Shown here: positions 36,483 through 45,790 of the stretch, one piece after another
How positions within the stretch are numbered: position 1 is the stretch's first letter
Layout of the letters: every line of letters begins with the position of its first letter
DNA from: Terana coerulea
Lineage: Eukaryota > Basidiomycota > Agaricomycetes > Polyporales > Phanerochaetaceae
Assembly: GCA_024811115.1 (NCBI GenBank)
Contig: JAKOGH010000777.1
Span: 60,241 to 124,240, forward strand
Direction of reading: 5' to 3'
Length of the DNA stretch: 64,000 bases
Notes under the pieces: model-generated
The model's input: only the letters and a program-made list of their open reading frames with translations
What the model was told of the DNA's origin: nothing
The model's database searches: none
Translations under genes and position numbers: made by a program

Positions 36483-39364
36483 TTACCAGTCTTTCCTTCC
36501 GTCTACGCAGTTTGTTCCCGTTCTCTCGTTTGATCTGAGTGTTTCCTGCCGCTGCACACGGCAGGCTTCCACCTTGAGGGCCTGCCTCCGCCGATTCAGA
36601 CTCTTGCTTTCATCTGACCCTGTCATGCGCCGCAGAACGTTGCCAACCAGATCTTGAGAGAGGAGACGCGCCTCGGGCCCGCGCAGCCCAAGCCCGTCCG
36701 CCAGCCGTTCTGTGAGCCCCTCGCGAAATCTACGAACAAGTTTGCCTTCGATGGCCAACGGAATCTGATCGCCAATGCGCTATAAGTTCATGTGTCAGTA
36801 CAAGTAACACAACGTGAACACGCAACGAGGAACTGTACCTTCCACTGATTCTGCCAGTAGCCGCGCAACCAAATGCCGATGTTCACCTCTTCTTTGTAGT
36901 TGTAGTCGGCCTCGGGCTCGCGCGTGCGTTTGCCGGATGCAGAAGGGCTGGGAGAGTCTTTGACACGGTCGCTTCCCAACTGCGCGGGGGTTGCACAGAC
37001 GGGCAGGTTCGCGCGAGAGCTCAGCGCCAGAGGCGCGACAGCGGCACACTCTGCTGCGACCTTCTGGCGTTTCGGCGCAGGCTCTGTAATTGCACCCGGT
37101 TCCGCCGCCGCCGCGACATCCAGACGCTCCATCTCCTCCAGCTCCAACTCTTCTTTCTCCACCTGCTCGAGGCCGAGCTGCTCGGCGCGCTCAAAATCTG
37201 CTAGGCCGTCTGTCGTCCCCGTCTGCTGCATCAAGTGTAGTTGCTCCAGAGGGACCTGCGCTGGCTCAGGCTTGCGCTTCAAGGCGACGAGATACTCCCG
37301 CAGGCACGACACGCTTGGTGACCACGAGATAGTGCGAGTTTTGGGACCAGGGGCTCTCGGCTTCCAGCTCGAGCAACGTATCGAAGAGCTGTGTGACGTG
37401 CTCATAGTGTTCGCGAATCATTGTCGTCAGTATCTTCCTGTGAAACAAAGAGACGTTAGGTATCCGTCACATGACGTGGAAGTGATAGCAAAGACGTACA
37501 TGATCTGCTGTTGAAGCTGGGGATATTGAGAGAAAAACCAATGCATCGATTCGCGTAGCGAGCGCAGCAAGGCCGCCTCCAAGCCGTCGAGGCACCGGAT
37601 AGCAAGGGCTCTCCACAAGGCTTGATACTCCAAAACAAGTATCCACATCACTGCTTGCCCAATCTTCTTCGGCGGCTTGGGTCGGGCGGTGACCTCCAGA
37701 AGACGGCGGTGGATGTACTCCACCGTAACAAAATTCCCGCCACCAGCGCCGGGCAGCGAAACGGCCGATGGGACGATGAGAGGACATGATTTGCGGGTTT
37801 CCGTCTTGAACGCCTGGGTATACCTGTTCTTCCACCACTCGAAGCCGAAGTATCCCCCGTCATTGACGATGTCCAAGCGGTGGGCGACGTCTTCTGAAAA
37901 GGCTTCGAGAACGTCCCAGAGATGAAGCTCCGGGTCTTGGAGGGCTTTTTCAGGTGCACGACTCAGCTTGTCGTCGACTTCGGCGAGACACCGCTGGATG
38001 CTACCAACCCCTCAATAAATTAGTGTGTCGCCTGCGGTGTAGGTGTCAAAGTACGCACGTATCACGAGAGCCAGCTAGATGGAGCGTGTAGATGCGAATC
38101 AAGAGACCCGCGACGCCCAAGTTTGCCCATTCTGTCGACAGACACCACGGCTGATGAGCGAGAAAATACGACCGGTCGCACCCAAGCACTAGGGAAGCCG
38201 GTTGTCCTGAAGTGTGTTTGACCATAACGCAATGGTAGGGATGTTTCATGGGGAAGATCTTCCCTGTGAAAACGTCCCACCAATGCTGCTTGACAACTTT
38301 ACGCATGCCTATGGTAGCGTCAGGATTGGTTAAGATGCCTGCGTCAACGGAAACGATATCAGCTTTATGAACGGCACATGGCACGAAGCAGTGCGGACTT
38401 ATAGTGCTTTCTTCATCGGGATCTAGGGACTTTGCGAAGTCGTTGAGCTCTCTGTCCACTTTATCTACTTGCGGCATAAGAAATCGGAATGCGGAAGGGA
38501 ATAGTGATACGCACCATGCATGGATGTCAACAGTAGCATTATGCAGTCTTTGTCGATGTGCGAACGAATCATTTCTTTGACTTTCAATGGGGATGTATGC
38601 GGATAGGATTTGTGAGAGAAACCTGTTTGGATTGTCAGAACTGCTCTACTAAACTTCGAGTGAGCATACTGGGGTATTCAATGAAAAGAAGGTTAGTAAA
38701 TTCGGGTCCGGTAATGTGAATGCGAAGCGTGTTCGGCGATACGTCCGTTTCGTGACGCAGGGTGCGCAGTTGTTGGTAAGACATCGCCAGAATGTCGCCG
38801 GTCGAAAGCTTGGGGTTCATGATGTACGCATGCGTGCGAAGGATGTGTAGCCTCACATCATACTCGTCTATGAGACAGGGAGAGACAAGGGCATCACGCG
38901 GCTCGCGAAGCGGCACGTTGGTCGAAGTGAAGCGAAGACAAGCTGAAACCTCGAAGGATACCCGTCTGGAGGAGGGAGACAGGTATACCACGATTGGACA
39001 ACGAGCGGAGAGGTCGCTGAGGCCGGGAACTATTACCTGCACGATTTCAGATCATTATTCCTACCCCAATATGCCGTTACACTCACTTTGGTCATAGCTT
39101 CAATAAGGCTTGTCTTTCCAGCGCCTGACCCGCCCAAAAGCGCGATGGGGCGAAGCGCCAACCGCCGTCGTTCGCTGGACGACCAGAGTAAAGAAGGGTG
39201 AGATGTGGTGACCCAGCAAGAGGGGAGAAATCTCGCACCATGGATCCTGTACGTCCACCATCGCACTTTCGGAGTCCATTGACCAAGACGGAAAGGTTAG
39301 CTTGAATCTCCGAGAACTGCACGTCTTGGGTTTGTCGCGGCGAAGTCGGCTTAACGGGCTGCAT
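36483..39364 (-). CDS. Dynamin-like GTPase with eroded G motifs, gene 1
   Basis: Minus-strand multi-exon gene starting MQPVKPTSPRQTQDVQFSEI at 39364. Order: P-loop (G1) 'IALLGGSGAGKTSLIEAMTK' about 39100-39160; middle GTPase segment 'RCPIVVYLSP', 'LRIHITGPEFTNLLFIEYPS', where dynamins have a DLPG-type G3; 'KVKEMIRSHIDKDCIMLLL'; G4 position 'AGILTNPD' (usually TKPD); then 'IFPMKHPYHCVMVKHTSGQ'. Stalk helices follow in 37.4-38.0 kb, and a variable insert rich in Glu and Ala/Pro in 36.8-37.3 kb. Last comes a basic region ending 'CVDGRKDW' at 36483, placed where the GED would be. Dynamins remodel membranes by GTP-driven assembly. With G3 altered and G4 K-to-N, GTP hydrolysis here is doubtful. Exact exon borders were not all resolved. 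Confidence 0.6.
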
Positions 39365-40054
39365 GATCACAAGAAGGTTTAAGGAGTGGCCTGAGAGTTG
39401 ACAAAAGAGTGTATGGAGGCCAGGGAGCGGTGTATGAGGCGCGAGAGGTGTCCAGGTAAGATGGGTGGATGGTGGTGGTTGAAGACGAAGTCGAACAGAG
39501 GCGGTCCTGTTGGCCTCGGTGTCGACGTTCGACGCCGTTCGACGTCAGAATCTGCTATTGGATGCAGAGCGATCCGGCGCCGAGTGACGCCATGTCGGGG
39601 TCAAGGGTGCCCGACCGTCGACTCCTGCTCGCTGGATTTTCGACTTTCCCTTGAGCGGCCTGAGTAGCCAGCTGATAATGGGCACATATAAGTCATCCAG
39701 CACAACTTAAATACCTGAAAGGCTACGCAGCATGAGCGTCCAAGTCGGTACAACATAGCAAGACGGCCAAAGCTTACCGTACTGTATCGCCTACGAGGAC
39801 TCTATGAATCGGATGACCAGAAGGAAACGGTGAAGAGACGTGAAGAACGCAACATCGCGCTCGCGTGGCGCAGGGTCGGCCAGACGCGGCACGCTTTAGG
39901 CGCCAAATGAGCCGAACAGGCAATGCACTCAGTGCAGGTTTCCTTCTGGCCTCCACCACGGCAGCTGCCTGCTTATTGCTTCACATACACACACTGTCGT
40001 CTAATATTCAGTTCAGATATCCCACGGTATACAGGGTGCGGCTAGTACCGAAGG
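39365..40054. other. Intergenic between dynamin gene 1 and element D
   Basis: Contains the presumed promoter of dynamin gene 1. No other gene supported. Confidence 0.5.
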
Positions 40055-40165
40055 GCGCATCAAAACACGAGGCTACTCAACGCCCGCCGTCCCCGGGTTC
40101 CGCCTCTACACTGCGCCGGATCGACGCCGGCGCCTCACAGGCCCGACGCGCGTCGCGACCGGGTC

Positions 40166-40230
40166 TGTTTACTGACAATCAACGCGGCTGACCCGCTCGC
40201 TCGTGACTTGCCAGCCTCCGCAGGTATAAA
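40166..40230 (+). promoter_or_regulatory. Palindrome plus TATA module of copy D
   Basis: tgtttactgacaatcaac, then gccagcctccgcaggTATAAA. The CCTCC box abuts the TATA exactly as in copies F and H. Confidence 0.6.
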
Positions 40231-40344
40231 TGCCCGGTGCGCTTCGTCTTCCACTCCCCAGCTCGCTCTCCCTCCCCCCTCTCAACTGGACTCCTTTTCC
40301 ACTGTCAACACTGTTCGACACGGAGGGTCGGGCCCCTCTATGGC

Positions 40345-40596
40345 AAGACTCAGAGTCAGCACTGCGGGTTAAGCCTCGCTAGGTCAAGCCTCAGCACTGA
40401 GGATTAAACCCCTCTAGGTCAAGCCTCAGCACTGAGGATTAAGCCCCTCTAGGTCAAGCCTCAGCACTGCGGAATAAACCCCGCTAGGTCAAGCCTCAGC
40501 ACTGAGGATTAAGCCCCTCTAGGTCAAGCCTCAGCACTGAGGATTAAGCCCCTCTAGGTCAAGCCTCAGCACTGCGGATTAAGCCCCGCTAGGTGA
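40345..40596 (+). repeat. 35 bp minisatellite, about 7 units (complement of the copy B array)
   Basis: Unit ctaggtcaagcctcagcactg.ggattaagcccc(t/g) repeated head to tail, the same unit as at 23911-24187 read from the other strand. Confidence 0.9.
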
Positions 40597-40990
40597 AGAC
40601 CAACCAGGAGCCAGGACGACGGGACGTGCCAGCGCCGACGGTGCCGACGAGGACCCACTTGCCAGGACCCAGAGCTGACGGAGGACCTTCCAGGTACCAG
40701 GACCCAGGACTGTTGGAGGCCGACCATGACGAGGACCGGGACTGGGTTCGCGGCGAGGGACCGACCGAGGAGGCGGATCGCAAGAGAGCGGGAGAGCTCA
40801 ACGTTCAGGTACGTCCCGAGGGAGGGCGGGCATCGTCTCGGTGCCCGTCCTGGTGCGGGCCTTTTCGTTGGCCCTCGGGATAAGTAGTTCCCGGGTTTTG
40901 CGGCTGACCCGGGGGCGAAACCAACTCGCACCGAACTCTCTCTGCTTTTCACATGTGTCTTTCGCTGATTCATCTGTAGAGTCATTCACT

Positions 40991-41939
40991 CAGTATACTG
41001 CGTTCTCTGTGCGGTAGACTCGCTACTCTGTTATGTGTTCAACGCTAACGCGAGGCTCCATTGTGTCTCAGATGACCAATACGCCTTTCATGTTAGTCTA
41101 GGTACGTAGTCCGAGCCGTTCTTGTCAGCTTGGCCTTGCCGTTAATCAGCTTACTCGCAGGTGGCTTGCTCGTCTTCATATCGATTAGACAGGGTAGATC
41201 TGCACATTTATTCGCTGTTTGCTTTGTGCTCGAATTCGGTTGAGTCCGTAACACGGTCCGAGCAGACCAACTGCCCAGGGCTGTAGACGCCGGAAAGCGA
41301 CTCTCCGCCCCTTACCACGACTATCAGTCCCTGCACCCCAACCAGTCACTCAGTCGACTTTCTCTCACTTGTTATCATAGCGTGCATGTCTCCGTCGCGA
41401 TGCATATGCTCCCAGAGAACGCGCGTACTCAATCCTGTCCTCGAGGTAAGCCCAATCATATTACCCAGTCGAGCTTCTAATTCATCTGGTAACGCGTCGT
41501 TGTTCGTTCCAGCTTAAGCCACCCTGTTTCGAGTGTACGCGCTTTATGGTGCTCACGTATGGTAATACGTGTTAAAGGAGCCGGGAGGGATGTACAGAAA
41601 CCTTCATGGCGTTATCCTTCTTTCTTCGCGCTACTCGCACCCCGTCGGTCTATCCACACGCAACTTTTCTCGACGGTCGTGTGTTGAAGGTCAGCAGGCC
41701 GCTTGCATTTTTGACCTCTTTATTGACATCGTTGACCAGCGCGCCGTTGAGTAGTCGCTCCAAGGGTCGTTCAGCAATCCGACCTCGCGTTCATGTCGCT
41801 CAGGGCCTGCGAAGCTTCAAACAAAACGACTGCGGCTTGAACAATGGCTTAGCAAGCCTTGTGAACGCCACGGTAGAAAAGACATCAGCGGTGGCAATTG
41901 ATCACGCTTTGAAAACTCATGGGAGCGGAGTATCGTGCG
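40991..41939. other. Spacer between element D and the thioesterase relic
   Basis: No complete gene. 41240-41330 matches the C-copy spacer at 27.0-27.1 kb inverted, placing both in the same duplicated segment. A plus-strand ORF (41606-41965) has no domain. Confidence 0.45.
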
Positions 41940-42180
41940 GGGACGAGTATGCAGCCTTCCAGTGAGTCCACCTCTGGACCAATCCATAACATGCTCAATC
42001 AGCTCCCGAACAGCCTCATCTATAATGCTCGCTACCGTACGCTTTTCATTTTGTTCAAGCGCTACAAAACACTCATGTGAACGCATACAGCCCATTCATG
42101 CGAGCTCGGAACTGCTAGGGAGCGCGGCAAGGCAGCATACTGCGCACGGAAGCGACATGAAAAGCAAGTTACACCTCGTA
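41940..42180 (+). pseudogene. Second decayed copy of the thioesterase gene
   Basis: Matches the intron/exon region of the intact gene (22.33-22.47 kb, complement): 'ttccagtgagtcc' at the exon 2 donor, 'aatgctcgctaccgtacgc' against 'aacgttcgctatcgtatgt', and 'actcatgtgaacgcatacag' identical over 20 bases, followed by 'gcgagctcgg'. The coding frame is lost. Exon order and orientation relative to element D equal those of the gene relative to element B. Confidence 0.75.
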
Positions 42181-42279
42181 TTGTCGCACCATCGCTCGAA
42201 ATTCTACGCCAATCTGTCGACTTCGCCGGGTGCCACTGATTGTGGATCCCGATATTATGAATCTTCGTCGAATGCTCTG

Positions 42280-43446
42280 CCCCTCTCTCCATTATGTCCC
42301 CACTTCCTCTCACCCGACAGAGATATCCTTCAAGACATGGATGAAGGCATTCAGTCCTGATTATCCGCTCTGCTCTCACGCGGACACAGACATCACGCTT
42401 ATGGACGGTGGAACTGCCGACTACTATAGGTGAGTCATCACAGCCTCTCGCGTTTGAAGCATCACCTCATAACTGCGTAGCTTTAAGTCGTTCGGTGGGT
42501 CTTATCCCCATTGACTACGAGCTCGGAAATCACATATGCAATGCCGGCGCGACACGGCTGCTGAACAGCGACGGTAATTCAAACTTGTGTCATTCACTAT
42601 CCCCGAGCGCTGCTGTCGTCGGGCAGTGCGAACATCAACAGGCGTACAAGTGGATGCACACGAAGCCGTCGTTCATGTTCACTCTACCTCGTTTGCAGTT
42701 GCACAGCATGAACATCTTCACGAGATTTACCGCGGCTGTGGCAGCAGGTCTGTTCGTAGCTTTGGTGGTTCAAGCCCTTAGCCGCCCCTTCTGTCAGTGG
42801 AAGCAACGCCGGAGAAGGTATGCCGCCCTCCAAGAGTTGTACCCGCGACCCCGAAATCATTGAGTACAAGATCGCCAAGGTGGACGAATATGTGGATATG
42901 TGGTCATTGCGAGCGACGGTACGTTCCTCTGCATACCTCCCGTGGCCTCGCGGTAATGTGCCTGCATCCAGGCGTCTGAGAGTGCATGACGACACGGCAA
43001 GTCGCGGGGTCCGTCCGGCTCATGAGGTCGCAGGGCAAGGACCTTGGCGAGATCGCAGAGATGATGTGCAACCACTGTCTCGCGCCGCATTTTCACGGAG
43101 AGGAAAAGCCCAGCGCCGAAAACATGACGATCCTCATCGTCGTCCTGCTGATCGGCCGGACGAAGGAAGAGTGGCAGGCTTAGGTCGCGGACCGCGTCCG
43201 ACGGAAGAATGGGCATGCCACGTCGAATGTCCTGCCGTCGATCACTCAAAGTAGGGCGTTGAGGCTCGTCGGTTGCGCAAGGAGGGATTTGAGGTAATCT
43301 GGAAGCGTCATGAGGAGAGGCAAGAACCGTATGCAGAGAAGGAAAGGGTGGGCGCGGCGCAACGGATGGCGTTTCAGAAGGCAAAAGTAGAGGCCGCGGA
43401 TCTTCTCAGGCTGGCGGTGCTCAGCGGCGCCGCAGCGCAAGTGTGA
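42280..43446 (+). pseudogene. PP2C-type Ser/Thr phosphatase pseudogene
   Basis: The C-terminal part is clear: 'CMTTRQVAGSVRLMRSQGKD' and 'LGEIAEMMCNHCLAPHFHG' and 'ENMTILIVVLLIGRTKEEWQ' match PP2C motifs ('..QQVVDFVR', 'CLAPD..', 'DNMTV.IV.LL.GRTKEEW'). Upstream, 'DPEIIEYKIAKVDEY', 'VIASDG' and 'CNAGATRLLNSDG' sit where PP2C has 'DPDV..', 'VIACDG' and 'NAGDSR..'; the metal-binding NAGD Asp is gone. The codon after 'DGV', normally Trp (DGIWD), is TGA; another TAG follows 'EEWQA', and more frame changes occur. Joined exons need a shift near 42890. Live PP2C enzymes are Mg/Mn-dependent phosphatases; this copy should not be functional. Confidence 0.65.
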
Positions 43447-43644
43447 GAGCGCATACACGCGTTCCAATTGTTTTTATCGACAGTACTTGTCTTCTGTACG
43501 CAGCTGCAATATATCCGTTGTCTTGAAGTCAAATTGCGATTGAGAATTAGATGAGTTGTAAGGGTCTGCTAGCGTGCAGGTGCAACAAAACGTTCGTTCG
43601 ATTGCCCACCGACAGGTATTTGGACATGAAAGTCAAGTATCCTG

Positions 43645-44095
43645 TTACACATACTTGTAGACTAGGGCTATCCACGCAGAAACGTCGAGCAAAGCACGCT
43701 GAATGTTGAGGATATGCCGTCGGGCCCGCATTTGGCAGGCAGAGGCTTTGGAATTAAACACGACCATACAAGCCCAGCGCCTTTGGGCCGATGTACATAT
43801 CTGACGCCTGGGCGTGTGGTTTGTGGCAACAGCATAATGGGAGTCTCGCAGACGGGGAGCCATAGATGACAGATATAATCACTGGATTGTATGAATACAC
43901 AAAGAGCATGCCAAGAAACAGGTATACGTCGAAAAAAACAGCAACCCATTGAGAGCCTATGAACGCACTTGCAGGCCGCATAGAGCTCACATTGGAGAAT
44001 TCGAATGCTCGATTGGCCTGAGTGCCAGGATTGTGCAAGAAATAGACAGACGTACCGCATATGAAGAATATCCCGGACGCATTAGTTTTTGGCAT
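43645..44095 (-). CDS. Possible fragment of a membrane protein
   Basis: Minus-strand frames with exon-like character: 'GIFFICGTSVYFLHN' and 'WVAVFFDVYLFLGMLFVYSY' are hydrophobic, and 'RRHILNIQRALLDVSAWIAL' ends before a stop at 43645. Frames must be linked by unresolved introns. Family not recognised. Immediately abuts repeat copy F, so it may be truncated. Confidence 0.25.
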
Positions 44096-44605
44096 GCGTT
44101 AGTTTCCCTCCCCAGCACGAAAAACGCAGCTCGAGCGGTACTCGTCTCGACGACCGCGAAGAGGTCCATGCCAGGACAGCCGTCGTGGCTGCCCGCCGTC
44201 GAGGCCTGTATGCAGAGCACTCAGCGCAGCTACCCAGTCACGCCTACATTCAGAGGCCCGCCTCGGACAACGGGTCTCGCCCTCTTATAACAGCGGGGCT
44301 GCTGAGCTTCGCCGCTGGCTCTCCGCCGCGTACGGCAACCACCAGGCGATAATTGCGTGGGTGGTGCTGGGCTTCGGCTGTCCCTGGGTGTTAGCCCTCG
44401 AGCCAGCCGCCCCAGGTGAAGAGGGCGGTGCCGGTCTTGAGGATGGTAGACGTATCCAGGCAAGCTTGGTGAGGAGCTTGGAGGTCAGACAGGAGAGTGT
44501 TTATATCTGCAGAAGCTTGGAGGCTGGCAAGTCACAGGTCCTTGTTGATTGCGAACAAACGGAGCTGGAGGCTAACCTACCGCCGGCAGAGATGGGAGTT
44601 TTGCT
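44095..44605 (-). repeat. Repeat element copy F, short, with promoter module
   Basis: Minus-strand copy with the palindrome at 44542-44558, CCTCC and TATA (complement at 44500-44505), and a tail at about 44095-44180 (complement gagacgagtaccgctcgagc, like agtatctctcgagcc of copy G). Body sequence 44220-44485 is an inverted match to 45365-45600. Confidence 0.65.
44500..44558 (-). promoter_or_regulatory. Palindrome plus TATA module of copy F
   Basis: ttgttgattgcgaacaa (44542-44558), gccagcctcc and a TATAAA complement at 44500-44505. Confidence 0.55.
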
Positions 44606-44898
44606 TCTGTGAAGTGCTGTGGCTGTTCGATAAAGAGGCGCACAGCTTCTCTGCACTTCACGGAGGATCGTCACGTCCTCTTGTCAGCGTCCAGCGCTGA
44701 GTCTGCGGCCTGTCGCTGGCAGGGTGCAGCGACAGTGAAACGCAAACTTCTGGAGCAACTGCGGCCAATAGCTTCAGAACAAATCAAACATTGTCGGGCG
44801 TGCTTTTCTACGCGTGAAGTCAGTGGCCATCGAGCTGTCGAGACTTGAAAGTACGGAGGAGCTTACCTGTTTGGGAGCAAATGAAAACGGACTTATAC

Positions 44899-44950
44899 TT
44901 TGATGCGCCCCGAGGCGCATCAATGCATTAGCGCCTTCGGGCAACGCCCG
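44899..44950. repeat. Two adjacent perfect hairpins
   Basis: tgatgcgcc-ccga-ggcgcatca followed at once by ttcgggc-aac-gcccgaa (9 bp and 7 bp arms). It lies in the gap between inverted copies F and G. Back-to-back GC hairpins could be a transcript structure or a replication/recombination signal; function not shown. Confidence 0.8.
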
Positions 44951-45364
44951 AAAACAAGCTAGAACAGCCTCCAGCAACGTATAGGCAAGATTTTCCCGCT
45001 TGTCACAATTCCTCACAACTCTGGCAGCTTGCTCGCGACTAAGTACTGCTCGCAGCACAGCAGGCCCTGCTCTTCAGCTGCTCGCTGCCGCCGATCCGGG
45101 CACTTCTGAATCAACTTAAACTTGGGAGCTCCGAGTACGACGGCTCATCGTCAGATCCATTGTGAAGGGCGAAGGTTGTGTGCTTACCGCCGATACAGTC
45201 CAAGCTCTGCACACAAGCTAATCTGGCTTATGTGAAGGGTCGCGGCTAGCAGCGAGGGGCAAGAGCTAGATTGCCCCGAGTCTATTTATTCACAATTAGC
45301 ACATATCTGGCGAACAGTTAGCCTCAGAGTACCTACAGGCATAAGTACCGCACTCGCTAGCATC

Positions 45365-45790
45365 TAAGCTCCTCACCAAGCTTGCCTGGTTCTGTCTCTG
45401 GCTTCTAGCACCCTGGGTAGGAAGGGTGGGCCCAGGAACATTACCCTGAGACGGCTGAAGACCAGCACCACCCACGCAATAGTCGCCTGGTGGCAGCCGC
45501 GGGCAAGCAAGATGCTCGCGTCGAAGGTCGGCAACCTCGCTGTCTGAGGGCGGGGAGGAGGCCTGCCGTCCGGGGCGGCCCTCCTAAGGTAACCGCATAT
45601 AGGGGGCTGATCGCGGAGCTGACTTTTCACAGGCCCCGACGGCGGGCGACCATGTGCACGGCGGTCGTCCGGGCATGCACCTCTTCGTGGTCGTTGGGAC
45701 GAGTATCTCTCGAGCCTCGGTCTCCGGGGCACGTGGGAGAAACCAAGACATGCCGAAGTCCGTGGGTGGTACGTCGGCGCATGTCTTTGG
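45365..45790 (+). repeat. Repeat element copy G, 5'-truncated, inverted to F
   Basis: Complement matches copy F over about 400 bp ('ccaggcga.tattgcgtgggtggtgctgg', 'ccaggcaagcttggtgagg'). The tail at 45655-45755 (cttcgtggtcgttgggacga ... gagaaaccaagac) belongs to the family. No promoter module precedes it. Confidence 0.65.

Larger units (their letters stand above)
40055..40990 (+). repeat. Repeat element copy D
   Basis: Starts with gcgcatcaaaacacgaggc, almost identical to copy A, then the palindrome (about 40166-40183), CCTCC, TATAAA (40225-40230), a 35 bp tandem array, a GC-rich segment nearly the complement of copy B, and the tail at 40807-40930. After the tail, 'gctgattcatctgtag' with a branch-point-like CTGAT and an acceptor-like TAG is shared with B and C. 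No protein supported. Confidence 0.75.
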
